Under the pieces are notes generated by a model. That model saw only the letters and a program-made list of their open reading frames with translations, was not told the DNA's origin and ran no database searches. A stretch of 64,000 nt of DNA from Xanthoparmelia taractica (Eukaryota; Ascomycota; Lecanoromycetes; Lecanorales; Parmeliaceae): positions 1-64,000 of the forward strand of contig JANQBS010000034.1 of the NCBI GenBank assembly GCA_033085395.1, in the 5' to 3' direction. This document shows, piece after piece, positions 10,442 to 21,905 of the stretch. Within the stretch, counting starts at the first letter, position 1. The number at the start of each line of letters is the position of its first letter. The translations under genes and the position numbers were made by a program.

Positions 10442-13400
10442 CTACGTCTTCAAAAAGTTTTTTCTCGAAATCCATACTCCGTCCTTTCCAAGTCCCATGT
10501 ACCCACTGGGATCCTTCCCTAAATCTCCAATCCTGGCCTCCACGCTTCGAGCACCTGTCTGAACGCCGTAGACTTGGTTCAATTCGACGTTCTTGCGGAA
10601 ATCCCTTTTCTTCTTCTGCTTCATTTCTTTGCTGCCCGTCGCCGCCCCATTGACCGGCTTCTCCATTTTGCCGCCGCCTCCCCTGAAAATCTTCCGCCAT
10701 CCTTTCTTCTCCCGCGTACTGCCATCGCCGGTCTTGGCTCTTGGGGGTGCGTCCATGCTTCCTCTTCCCCTTCCCGCACCAAAGGCCGGGTTTGGGCTAG
10801 ACTCTCCTCCGCGGTTCTCCGCGGCTGTATGGGGGCGGTTGGAGGAAGCGCCTGCCGAGGCTGGTGCTGGAGTGCCTGGTTCTGTTCTTGTGCCTGGGTG
10901 CGGCGGAGACGGTGGAGGAGTCGAAGCGAGAAATTCGAGGAGAGCTTGTGATGAGGCCGGGTTCAAGTAGAAGGGTGCGTTGTTCGTGGCGGTGGTTTTG
11001 TACTTGGGGTCGGACTCGGGAGGGTAGTCTTTGGAGGGTTCTCGGGAATGGTTATTGCTTGTTGGTGCAGTTATATTTTGGAGTTGAGATGGAGCGGCTG
11101 GGCCAGAGCGAGAGGGCGCAGGAACTTTTGGAGAGGTTATGGTTGTTTCACTGGTTTTAGGCGAGCGCACTGTCGCTATTGGGGGTGGCGTCGCACCTTG
11201 CTCGGCTGCCGAAGATGTTGTGGATGGGGAGGGAGATGATGCAACCGTAGACGCAGAGGGAGGTTCGGGAGTGCGATGAGCTGGATGGATTCCAAGTTCC
11301 GATTCAGCGGAAGCGGTATGTGCTTGACTCACGACACTAATCCCTGGATCATTCTGGTGTGATTGATCTGTAGTCGGAGATCTTTTGGTCTCGTGCGACG
11401 ATAATCGCTTAGGGTCTGAAGAGCTTGTAGCTGACTGGGCGCCAGAAAATGTAGGTGTAATGGATCGTGAATGAGTGCTGTGGAGTAGAGAGCTGGATCG
11501 TTTGGGTGGTACTATGCCTTCATTCTGTCGTTGCGATAGATCAGGAGTTGAGGATGTGAAGGCGTCTTGGCTTTTATAATGGCGAAGAGGAAGATCGTTT
11601 CCGTTCTTTGTAGCAAACCTGGTATGGCGAGCCTTCTGGAGTAATGGATGTGCGGTGTTTACATTCCCCTCCGAATCGTCGAGCGCCGCTATGGGCTTAG
11701 CATAACGGGCCATTGGTGGTAAGTCTTTCTTGGCGGATGAGTCTATTGGTTGAGTGGGGCCAGCTGGCACATCACTCTCCAGAGATGAGTTCCGCGAGTG
11801 CCCTGGTAGCCACGCGGAGTGGGTTGACATTGCACGGTCGAGTGAGGTTGTCCGAGAATGTGCGGGGAAAGCCATGACCCCATAAGAACTCTGAGAGGGG
11901 ACTTGCTTTCCCGCTCTAGTGTATACTGGACTATTCCGACGGTCGGGAGGGAGATCGCTGGATTTCGTTGGCGATGTGGGACTTGCCGAATATGTTGACA
12001 TACTCATAGCTTTAGCATTTCGCGCGGACAGAGAACGTGCAACGGTAGGACTTGAGGGGCGATTTCTTGGTGTAGGTTCGCCAGAAGGACTTTGTATTGG
12101 CAAATTCGTGTTGGACAACGCGGCTTCGTCGTTTTGTTGGAATGAAGGCTTAATGCGGAGAAGCAAACGTGCTTGCTCCGCAAGTGACCTTCTTCGCGAA
12201 GCCGAGCGCTCTGGGACTTGAGGTTTAGATGCCTCCGCCATCCCTGCCATTACTTGAGCTGGAGTCCTGAAGCGTAGTCTAGGGGCAGGACTCTTGGGAC
12301 TGGGCTCTGCATCCTCGATTTCGCATTGGACTTGACCATTCGGCGCGGGTGACGGAGTCTGGGCTGATCTCCCAGGCTCAGGGCTTCTGACCGTCCTAGT
12401 AGGCTCTCGACTTCTGACAGGTCTTAGCGTTTGTGGACTTTTTGTTGATAAATCTGGAATAGGGTTTCTGGCCGATCTCACCGGGTCTGGGCTTCTTGCT
12501 GACCTCATCGGTTCTGGACTCTGCGCCGTCCTTGTTGGCTCTGGGCTTCGGACCGGTCTTAACGTTTGTGAAGTCTTAGTAGCCAAGCCGGGTTGCTGAC
12601 CATGCGCAGACGTCGATGGCTCGGAGTTCCATGACGGTATTATAGTATTCGGACTTTTCGCTTTGGGCGTAAGATCCCGCCTTATGGCTGGACTGGTCGG
12701 TATATGTTCTATCCGAGGAGATGATGCGGCAGATCCGTTCACTGAGGGTTTGATGTATTTCTGCGATGAAGCTGTGCGAGCAGCAGGATCAGGAGCAGTT
12801 GGTATCATCTTCCTTGGCGATCTAGGGGAAGTTGCAGTATGCTGTGGACTCTCAGCGCGTTGGTCCACATTGTACCTGCTGTTGATTGGTCTCGGAGGCG
12901 CCTGGCTCTATTAACTCCAGTAGACACATTCTTGCAATAAAATTAGCTTACCAAATTCTTTCGACTTGCAGCACCTGCTCTTCTTTGCATCTCTGAAACA
13001 ATAGTCCCTAGCTGATTGAGTGCTTTCCGTAGATGTGATCCCTTTGACTGTAGACTTAAAAAGGCCCTCGTCCATCCCTCTGTGTTACCGATCATGGCTA
13101 GGTATACAGAGTCATGTTCTTCTGTTCGATCCTCCCATTGCTTGTCGACTCTTGTCATATACTTTGCAAGCTCCCTTGTGGCATCTAGACCCTTTTGTAC
13201 ATCTTTGAGAGCATCATTCATAGCTGCTGCCGTCCGATCTATTATATGTTCGATTTTCTCGTTGCCTTCGACGATGGCTACCCGGAAAGGTCGATCTGCA
13301 AGCATCTGATCAAAGACTTGACCATGCTCCAATGGAAGTTTAAGGTATCGTATGCGCTCGTTGATGTCGTTTTGCGCCAAGTCAAAGTCTTCAGTCGTTC

Positions 13401-13782
13401 GCTCGAGGAAGCCGTCCACTTCATCGACGTGTGTCTGTAGAATTTTGAGGACCTCTTCATCCGACTTGGCCAGACCCTGCTGCAAAAGATGCATTCCAAA
13501 CGATATTTGTGCTACGAGCTTCCACAGCGGATGGAACTTTTCGCCAGGCTTTTGTTTCCAACGTCCCGCAACTGTACGCTCGTATTCCTGCTGTTCCAGA
13601 AGTATCTTCCGCCTTGTCACCGAGTCTGCCTTCGAGTATCGATCTGGCACCTCTGGCTCGTCATCGTTCATGGTCTCGTTCATGGATTCTTCAAAGGCGC
13701 CTTGCATTGTAGGCACTGGATGCACTGGGGGCGCGGCGTCGAAATCACTCTCGGAGCCACTTTCGACATCTTCTTCTGCCAT
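10442..13782 (-). CDS. Large protein: helical N-terminus, disordered Ser/Pro-rich C-terminus
   Basis: Two exons, 13782-12952 and 12907-10442, joined over a 44-base intron (a second acceptor at 12902 gives 50 bases and keeps frame), encode about 1,098 residues. I choose the ATG at 13782 because its context, GTCACCATGG, is near ideal; in-frame Met 13842 lies upstream. Residues 1-65 are acidic and disordered, about 65-275 form a helical, probably coiled-coil domain (heptad-like LEQQEYER, HVDEVDGFLERTTEDFDL), and the remaining 800 are Ser/Pro/Thr/Arg-rich with many SP sites. Near residues 390-460 a run of about ten-residue RSPEP-type repeats occurs. The very C-terminus is basic then ordered (KKKRDFRKNVELNQVYGVQ), resembling a conserved tail. 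I know no function; the layout suggests a phosphorylated scaffold or cytoskeletal regulator, which is inference only. Confidence 0.75.
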
Positions 13783-14749
13783 GGTGACAGCTATGTCCCA
13801 GCCACTGCTCTCTCCCGCCTCTGCGATTGTAGTTATTACCATTATGTATGTGTCTTGCTCCGGTCTCACCCCGGCGGATCTATGATGTTTCAAATGCAGG
13901 GAAGCGAAGCGCGGACCACTCGTTTTGGTCGGATTGTGGGGGTGGAAGGGTTAAGGGTTCGGTACGTCCTTCTCTGGATGTGTCATGAGTCGCTGGAAGC
14001 GCATCGCTGAGAATCGAGCCTGCGGAGAAGCGGTCCAATTCAAGAGACAACGCGTAAGGGGCAAGAAGGGATAGAAAGCGAGATGCGGGAGAATAGAGCT
14101 TTTGCAAGGAGGGCGACGCAAGAGAATTGTTCGCCCGCAAAAGTCGCTTTGGTGGTTTACATGAGGAAATTGAAACGGAGTCTGTACTGGATTAATCATG
14201 CAATCGCAATTTGATGAGATTATAACGGAGCCATCGAGATGTATCCCAGGTTGAGCCAACGAGGGTTTGGGCAAGGATCCCCTGCTACGCCTTCGGAAGC
14301 ACAGACTACCTAGCACACCTGTCTGTCAAGCAAATCAACTGCGAGCTACCCAACAGATCAACACGTACTTAGGACTTAGGCAAAATCACAACACCATCTA
14401 TATATCATAATCTGAAGGGTTGGTGTTTTGCAATCAGCCTTGTTCAGCCTGACGCGACATATCTCTCCTATCCAACATATATACCCTAAAAACTCTATCT
14501 TGAAGCTTTGGCAGAGGACCTCTCTGTTCTGAACAATAAAACCTCATCTTGTTAGAGAAAGTGGTCACTACAGTCCCATTGGATTTTAAGAACTCCTTCT
14601 CAAATCTGAAGCTGCTTGGGTATAGGGTTCAGAAATAAGGTACTCCGTAATAAATCCTTGATTAGGCGTCACGCCAAATATATTTAGGTTTGTTCGCCGT
14701 CGTTGCCCATCAGATCATCAGATAATTTTGTAGGTCCGAGTACAAAAGA
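13783..14749. promoter_or_regulatory. Divergent intergenic region
   Basis: About 970 bases separate the start codons of the minus-strand scaffold-like gene and the plus-strand D-serine dehydratase-like gene, so both promoters must lie here. I see no convincing extra gene; overlapping minus frames at 13880-14316 look like chance. An extra non-coding 5' exon for either gene is possible. Confidence 0.45.
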
Positions 14750-16578
14750 ATGGCATTTGATGCGAGAACCCTTCTTCCCCTGCCACCCCACGCAGCACTT
14801 CGTGAAGCCTTCGTTGGCAAGAACTTGAAAGATGTTCCGACGCCGGCCGCAGTCCTGGATAAGGCCGTAGTTCAAAGGAATTGCCTCCAAATGCTCAAGG
14901 CATGTCAAGCTCTCCAGGTCGGGTTCCGGCCTCACGTCAAGACCCACAAGGTATACTCTCGCGCTTTTTTTGCCTTTCTATCTATATCTATCTACTGAGG
15001 ACTAGACCGGCCCTCCTCCATTCGTGCGCTGTTCTGTGTGAGACCCATCCGGCAAGTGGTCTCGAATGTAGCTCCGCTCATCTATTCCCAAAGTAGAGCT
15101 GTGGTCATAGTTCTCTTACAAGTCTGCTGTTAATGTGAGATTTACGTCGTGACGGGGACTCGATGACTGAGTATCAAAAGACAAGGTGAAGAAAAAGGAA
15201 GGGTGTTCTGCCCCAGTCAACTCATTCACCCTGTGTATGAATCACAATGTGTTTCATTGTCCTTTAAATCTTTCAGCTAACCACACGATACTTAAGACCG
15301 TGGAAGTCGCCCAATTGCAGGTCGGCAATCAGACCAATGACGTGAAGGTGATTGTTTCGACGGTGGCAGAGGCCGAGCATTTGTTGGACTTCCTCCTCTC
15401 CTGTCAAGAATCTCAGCGTAGCGTCAACGTGAGTACTACGACCCGCCTTTCCAAGTTCATCTTGGCATACTGAAGGGTCATATCAGATACTCTATGGCAT
15501 TCCCTTACCACCTTCTCGGACCGAACAGTTGGCACGCATAGGCAAGAAACTGGGGAGCGCAAGCATCAGCATCCTAGTGGACAATAGATCTCAGCTTCAA
15601 GCCGCAAGAGTATTCAAAGACATAGCAGGGTTCCCACTTCAAGTCTTCGTCAAAGTTGATACCGGTTATCATCGAGCAGGAGTAGTGGTTGGAAGCGAAG
15701 AGTTCAATGGCCTCATCACCGACGCCCTTGACGAGGAGTCTCACGGGACTGTGGAGCTGCTGGGCTTCTACAGCCATGCCGGCCACTCATACGCAGGAGA
15801 CTCCGCGCTTGGCGCAATGGGCCTCTTGATCGTAGAGCTTGAAGGACTAGAGGAAGCGGCAAAGTGTGCCTCGATAGCTCGCCGTCACGCGCCAACGAGC
15901 AAGAAGTACGTGCTTTCGGTGGGAGCCACACCTACAGCTACATCTATTGAGAACATGTTGGGAAATCCACTTCAAGCGGAACCTTCACTGGTAGCAGAGA
16001 TAGCCAAGCTGAAGACGATAATTGAACGCATCAATGCCGTTCATGCCATTGAAATACATGCTGGAGTCTACCCATTCCTCGATATGCAACAACTGGCTAC
16101 ACAAGCAAGTCCCTCGGCTCAAACGACAAGTTCCGGGCACGATAATCCAGGCCTGTCGACCGCCGACCTCGCCTTGACCATCGTGGCCGAAGTCGCAAGT
16201 GTGTATGATAATCGCGACGACCCTGAAGCTCTGATCGCAGCCGGATCTTTGGCCCTGGGACGCGAGCCTTGCAAATCGTACAACGGATGGGGCATCGTTA
16301 GTGACTGGGGCATGCCTACAACGGACCATTTTGAAGGAAGATCGGGCTGGCAGGTCGGACGAATCAGCCAGGAACACGGCATATTGACCAGGGGTTCACA
16401 GCATGAAGGAGGCCATGAGCTGGCGGAGCTGAAGGTGGGCCAAAAGGTGCGGGTCTGGCCGAACCATGCTTGTGTTGCGGGCGCCGGCTTTGGATGGTAT
16501 CTGGTTGTCGATTCGAGCCTGCCGGAGGACAGGCGAGACCAGGTGGTGGATGTTTGGGTCAGATGCCGGGGGTGGTGA
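14750..16578 (+). CDS. D-serine dehydratase-like PLP enzyme (fold-type III)
   Basis: Three exons, 14750-14950, 15297-15428 and 15487-16578, encode 474 residues. Introns are 346 and 58 bases; the first is unusually long here, but joining at HK/TVEVAQLQVG restores the family sequence exactly. The protein belongs to the eukaryotic D-serine dehydratase/D-threonine aldolase family (alanine-racemase-like barrel), which deaminates D-serine to pyruvate and ammonia using PLP and zinc. Lys64 in PHVKTHK is the expected PLP-binding lysine. VKVDTGYHRAG is the barrel strand that faces the cofactor. His438 and Cys440 in WPNHACV match the zinc ligands of the C-terminal domain. Length fits characterised homologues (about 430-480). 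Substrate is inferred from family; other D-3-hydroxy amino acids are possible. It probably works in the cytosol. Confidence 0.85.
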
Positions 16579-19078
16579 TGGCGGAACTTTGGATGCGTGT
16601 TTTGGATGGAATGATTATTGTACGCTCGATTTAGGAACGACCCTTCTTCCATGAGCGTTTGCTATGCTTGGATCAATCATTATCTACTTTGCCTTTTACT
16701 TCACGATTTCTTCTGCCGGTTCCTGTCCCTTCTTACCCGCTTCGATCGATCAGTCCGCTTGTATGGTGTGAGCCTTCGATTGTGTGACCCTGTAATTGGC
16801 ATATTCTTCGACCCCAGTCGACGGCTTCCTGAGCTTAGATCTCTCGATTATCTGCATATGGCTCTGCGCTGCTGCACCGACCCTCACGCAACACCCCCCC
16901 CCCCCAACATACATTAATATATTAGAGTCTAAAGACCGTCTTGAACCGTCTTCAACTTAGTCTTCCTACCCCACTGTATTGAAAGGGGGTGCTACAATGT
17001 TTCGATTCATGCGACAAAGGCCTTCAGCATGTTGATTGCAACTAGCAATATTCTATCTCTATGGAGGTTGTCGGCTACGAAAAATAGTCCTACGCAATCG
17101 GTAATACTTTTATCATCTTGTCTTTTGCCCGACATGCTGGGCCCATCGCTGCTACTACTGAGGCAAATCTCTCCAACTGGAGAAGCCAATATAGCCAACA
17201 GAAAAGGAGATGGGCTGTGTTCAGCAAGGAACTCACCGGCCGACAAGCGAGATCAGTGAGTTTGGAGAATTTATAAGTCCCCACGTACTTCTACCTTCGT
17301 CTCAGTTTTTAGACTCGCATATACGGTAAGGTACGGATGCCTATACTCGACTAGGCTAAGCATATATAACGTAGATGGTGTCAAGCCAGCATCATCTACG
17401 CGCCCTACGCGCCCGTCACCCGTGGAGGTTCCCGCACCTGTCCGTTCTCCCAATCAACGGGGCCAGTAAGTGGGTGATGGGACAGCCATTCATTCTTATT
17501 TTATGTCTGAAAGATGAATCCGGAGTGCCGACGAGGGGCAAAGTCTTCAATGGCGATCTTCGGGGCGCGGTAGCGATCGTACACGCACCAGTGTTTCCGC
17601 GAATTGGGTTTGAGAGAGATTCCTCATCCTGCTCTTCGGCGGCAACAGTTGGGCAGCGAGCGAGCGAGAGTCCTTCGGCTCTACTAGCAAGCGTAGTTTG
17701 TGTTCGAAAGCATCGTAGCACAGGTCAACAACCCTCAAACCGTCTCGTGCAGCTTTCGTGCTGTATGCTGGGCCAATACCTCTTTTGGTCGTTTCGATTT
17801 TATTCGTCCCTAGCTCTTCTCAGAAAAGACCATTGACTGCGGCATGTAGGGCGAAGTTCGTGTGTGACACCGGGAGCTGATATGGGTGCGCTCATAAATA
17901 CAAGGCACACCCTTGGATTCAGGCTGGGCTAGTTTCTTGAAGAACGCTTCAACAACAATGCCCAAGCCTCTATGTTGGGGTTGATCAAGCCCGATGGCAA
18001 AGGATGGAAGCTGTAGGTCTGACCACCTGTCCTGGGTAAGGCCACTCTTAGCCATTATTCCATGTGTTGCCCATATCGCCTCCCTCTGTTGACTGAACGC
18101 CCTGTCTACCTGCTGCCCGTGCGCAAATGTCGAACGGATTCGCTGAGAGAAGGTAGTTTGTCAACTCGGTCTTCTGCGTTGTTGCGGGGACACGTAGTCA
18201 GTACTATGGACGACGAGAGCATCCTGAGAGATTCAAACGATAATAAAACTCGATCGTACACGTATCCGTTCGTCTCCTGTACAAGAATTGTATCGGTCTC
18301 AGAATAGGTTCAAGTTCCAGAGAGCTTTGAGGCTCGCCTTGCCACATTGCAGCGCATGTCTAGAAGCGAAGCTAGTTCCACTCTGATCAAAGATAACTAA
18401 CCCCTTTGGGAGCCGAGAACCATGGTCTTCATCATCACTACTTGTCGGTGTGGCGGTTCGCGATCGATTTGTATTATATAAGGTAGTAGCTTAGCTATCT
18501 GGGCATCTGGACGTGGTACTTTTGGTTAGGGCTAGGGTCATCTATTAATATGTAGTGGAAATCTGATATCAGGCCATAAACTAAAAAAAAGGAGGCTTGG
18601 CAGGGTTTCTGACCCCCACTACGTTGGTCCGTACTGACGACTACGAAGTACGGTACCTTAGCCCCCACGGCCCATTGGTGCATGTAAGCGGGAAGGCCCA
18701 GGAACGGCAGACTTCAAGTGCGTCAATGCAGACACCTACAAAGTACTATCTATCTCAATGACTGCACTTCACCAGGCGCAGCTCACTCTCCATGGAACCA
18801 GCAGACTGCAGAAAACCCTGCAGTTACCACGATGACGAGTGGCCAAAATTTGCAACGGTACTTCTCAGGGGGCTGACATGGCACGCATGGGAGAATGCAC
18901 CCCGCCAAGCCCAATAATCTTTCTCCTTCCCTGCAGCAAGAAAAAGCTACACATGCAAGGCCGGATAATATTGAGATCCTCGGAGATGAGAAAGCTGGAG
19001 AGGCGTAATGAGATGCTTTATGGAGGGATGGAATAGAGCGGCCAATCTATTGGGTTGGAGGATGGAAAGACAGGGTTG
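16579..19078. other. Long intergenic region, no gene seen
   Basis: Several frames of 60-150 codons occur on both strands (for example 17375-17836 plus, 18062-18307 plus), but they overlap one another, lack recognisable domains and show no exon-like continuation. A run of ten C bases lies near 16905-16914. I cannot exclude a non-coding RNA or a poorly conserved gene. Confidence 0.45.
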
Positions 19079-19646
19079 CTGATAAGGACTTGCCATATCT
19101 CCACTCTTTTTGGAACGACCTTCGAGATAAGGAAAGCCAAGGTGCAGCCAGTCCACGGGATCTGGAGATGTTTGGTATGGCAAATGTCCTATCAACCTTT
19201 TCATTAGGATGCACTATCGCCTCAGCTCTCGGCCACAATTAATCTAGACCCAAGACCCTGATAAGCAGCTACCTCGCTGTCAATTGGTTGTATATCCAGC
19301 ATGATATGCATGCTGACCTCTACCTCACGCGACCTTTCCATGTCGCCCAGACCACTTGCTGCTGCGCACTATCCAAGCTCTCCATCCTCGAGTCCTATCC
19401 TTGTGCGCCTCTTACATATACATCTCCGCGCTGTCAGATATATATATTGTCATTTGCTACGACCAACACGCGAACACGCGTGTAGATATATCTGGCCGGC
19501 TGTCAGATCGCGCGGAAGTTTCCTTTATCCCTTATCAGGCACGAGTGCAAGCGAATGCCAAATTCTATTCTCAACTAAAACTCCAACCAGCGAGTCTTTA
19601 GTCTGTGCCGTCTACAGATCTCCCAAAGACTTCCCTAATCCGCGGA
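19079..19646 (+). promoter_or_regulatory. Candidate nitrogen-control region upstream of the nitrate transporter
   Basis: Four HGATAR-type motifs, the binding sequence of AreA/Nit2 GATA factors, lie within 800 bases of the transporter start: TGATAAG at 19080-19086, AGATAAG at 19125-19131, TGATAAG at 19259-19265 and its complement CTTATCA at 19531-19537. Two one-mismatch versions of the nitrate-specific NirA site CTCCGHGG are CTCCGCGC at 19424 and ATCCGCGG at 19638. Clustered AreA sites plus NirA-like sites are what a nitrate-inducible, ammonium-repressed promoter should carry, but six-base motifs are common by chance. Confidence 0.45.
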
Positions 19647-19863
19647 CATATCGTCACTTCTTGGGCTGTGACAGGTGCGAATCCCGGAGAAAGCAGTTTC
19701 TTCCACTCAAACCTTGAACATCTACCCCTCTACTTCTTCCTTCTGTGTCTGGTACATATACCTTCTCTTCCACCCCAGGATTTCTCTCTCAAAAACTCGA
19801 CGCATTTTGTTCTACTTTTTCCTATTCTTAGCCAAGACACTGAACAACTTGGAGACCGCAAAA

Positions 19864-21578
19864 ATGTTTGATATCGCACTACTATGGAAGGCCCCAGTGG
19901 TCAATCCAGTCAATCACAAAGCTCGCTCAATTCCCGGGCTCAACCCCATTAATATGTATGGCCGTGTGTTTACATTTGCTTGGTTTGGATTCTTCGTCGC
20001 GTTCTGGAGCTGGGTATGACTTTCGAGCTACATTGTCCTTTGCGGATAGATTTGCTGACGACCGCCTAGTATGCCTTTCCACCACTGGTGCGTCGCCATG
20101 CATGCTCGACTTCTAGGAGAGCCGCAAGCAGTCTGACACCTTATTAGTTGTCCCTGACCATCGCGAAAGACTTGAAGCTCACTCAAGTCGATATTGCCAA
20201 CTCTAATATTATCGCTCTTGTTGCTACGTAAGATCACCTGCAAGGCCATTCTGGCATTACAAGGCTAATGGCTCTTAGTCTCCTCGTCCGACTAGTTGCT
20301 GGACCGATGTGCGATCTCTATGGCCCTCGATACACCTTCGCAGGCTGCCTGCTGGCTGGCTCCATACCTACCGTGCTTGCAGGTGCAGTCACAAACGCCA
20401 AAGGTCTCATGGCTCTCCGTTTCTTCGTCGGTATCCTTGGCGGTAGCTTTGTGCCTTGCCAAGTTTGGTCGACCGGATTCTTCGACAAGAACGTTGTTGG
20501 CACGGGCAACTCCTTCACTGCAGGCTTTGGCAATGCTGGAGGCGGCGTCACATATTTTCTGATGCCCGCAATCTTCGACTCGCTAGTCCACCAGTCAGGC
20601 TTGACTCCCCACAAGGCGTGGCGAGTCGCTTTCATCGTGCCATTCATTATCATCGTTGCCACCGCCATCACGTTACTGTTAGTCTGCCCTGACACTCCGA
20701 CGGGAAAATGGAGTGAACGCCATCTTGCCGCCCAACAGCATCTGGCTGAACATGGCATCACCGGTAACGTTGTTCAGGTCCCAGGGGAGATCAACGCCGA
20801 CAAGACGGCTTCCCTTGAATCAGGCTCCCCTGACCGGGACCCGGACACGAAAATCCAATACGAAGCCACCGGCGAGCGCAAGGGCAGCTTTGACCACGAA
20901 GCCCAGATTGGCGAACAGCAGATGCTCGACGTTGCCCGCGGCGAAATCGTCCGCAAACCCAGCTTCAAGGAAGCAATGCCCGTCGTCTTCTCCCTCCAAA
21001 CCCTCGTCACCTGCGGCTGCTACTTCTGCACCTTCGGCGCCGAACTGGCCATCAACTCCATCCTAGGCGCATACTACCTCAAAAACTTCAAAGCCCTCGG
21101 CCAAACCGGCTCCGGTCGCTGGGCCGCCATGTTCGGTCTCCTCAACGTCGCCTTCCGCCCCATCGGCGGTCTCGTCTCCGACGCCATCTACGCCCGCACC
21201 GGCGTCTGGGGCAAGAAATACCTCGTTCACACCTACCTCATCATCACCGGCGCCTTCCAAATCGCCATCGGCCTCACAAACAGCCACAACAAGAGCACCA
21301 TGTTCGGTCTTTTCGCCGGCATGGCCTTCTTCCTCGAGGGCGCCAACGGCGCCATCTTCGGCCTCGTGCCGCATGTTCACCCGTATGCTAATGGTATCGT
21401 CTCGGGCTGCACGGGCGGTACGGGAAATCTGGGCGGCATCATCTTTGCCATTATCTTTAGGTACCAGGGCACGGATTATGAGAAGACGATTTGGATCATT
21501 GGCGTCATTACTATTGCTATTAATCTTTCGTTGAGCTGGATCCCGCCCATTCCAAAGGGGCAGATTGGTGGGCATTAG
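19864..21578 (+). CDS. nrtA: High-affinity nitrate transporter (NNP family, NrtA/CrnA type)
   Basis: Four exons, 19864-20013, 20070-20087, 20148-20227 and 20279-21578, encode 515 residues; the second exon is only 18 bases (YAFPPL). The protein is a 12-helix major facilitator of the nitrate/nitrite porter family in the plasma membrane, importing nitrate with protons. Both nitrate signatures are present: GFGNAGGGVTYF in helix 5 and GCTGGTGNLGGIIF in helix 11. VRLVAGPMCDLYGPR between helices 2 and 3 is the general facilitator motif. A hydrophilic central loop of about 90 residues, rich in charged residues, separates helices 6 and 7 as in fungal CrnA. All three introns fall in the first 420 bases. 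Nitrate and nitrite reductase genes, often adjacent in fungi, are absent here. Confidence 0.93.
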
Positions 21579-21905
21579 GGGTCTCGGGGATCTGGGAAGG
21601 CGTTGTTTGTACTGTTGATTTGATTTTGTGCGCTCGGACAATGTGTGCATGTTGTAGAATAGTGACTGTTTGCATAGCTGTTGCGTCTATACTCCAAAAG
21701 CCTTGTACTAGCAAAATCTTCTCATTCATCGTACTTAATTGCACTGCTGTGACATCTGCTGGCGCCAGACCAAGCACAGAGCGTTAGACATGTGTAGTCG
21801 TATAGTTCTGGACGGATGCTCGATTATGAGACTTGATTTTTGATTCTAAACGTCATCACCATTTTTTCATTACAGTCACTTAATGTTCGCAAGACATCGC
21901 TCTCC
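21579..21905. other. Convergent 3' intergenic region
   Basis: The transporter and ARP4 genes end facing each other, 327 bases apart. This must hold both 3' UTRs and polyadenylation signals; no gene is seen. Confidence 0.6.

Noticed and set aside
10574..10970. Two overlapping plus-strand frames of 125 codons
   Set aside because: They are antisense to the disordered C-terminus of the large minus-strand gene and mirror its Ser/Pro codon bias.
17375..17836. Plus-strand frame of 153 codons
   Set aside because: No domain, no splice continuation; a minus-strand frame overlaps it over most of its length, which suggests stop-poor composition only.
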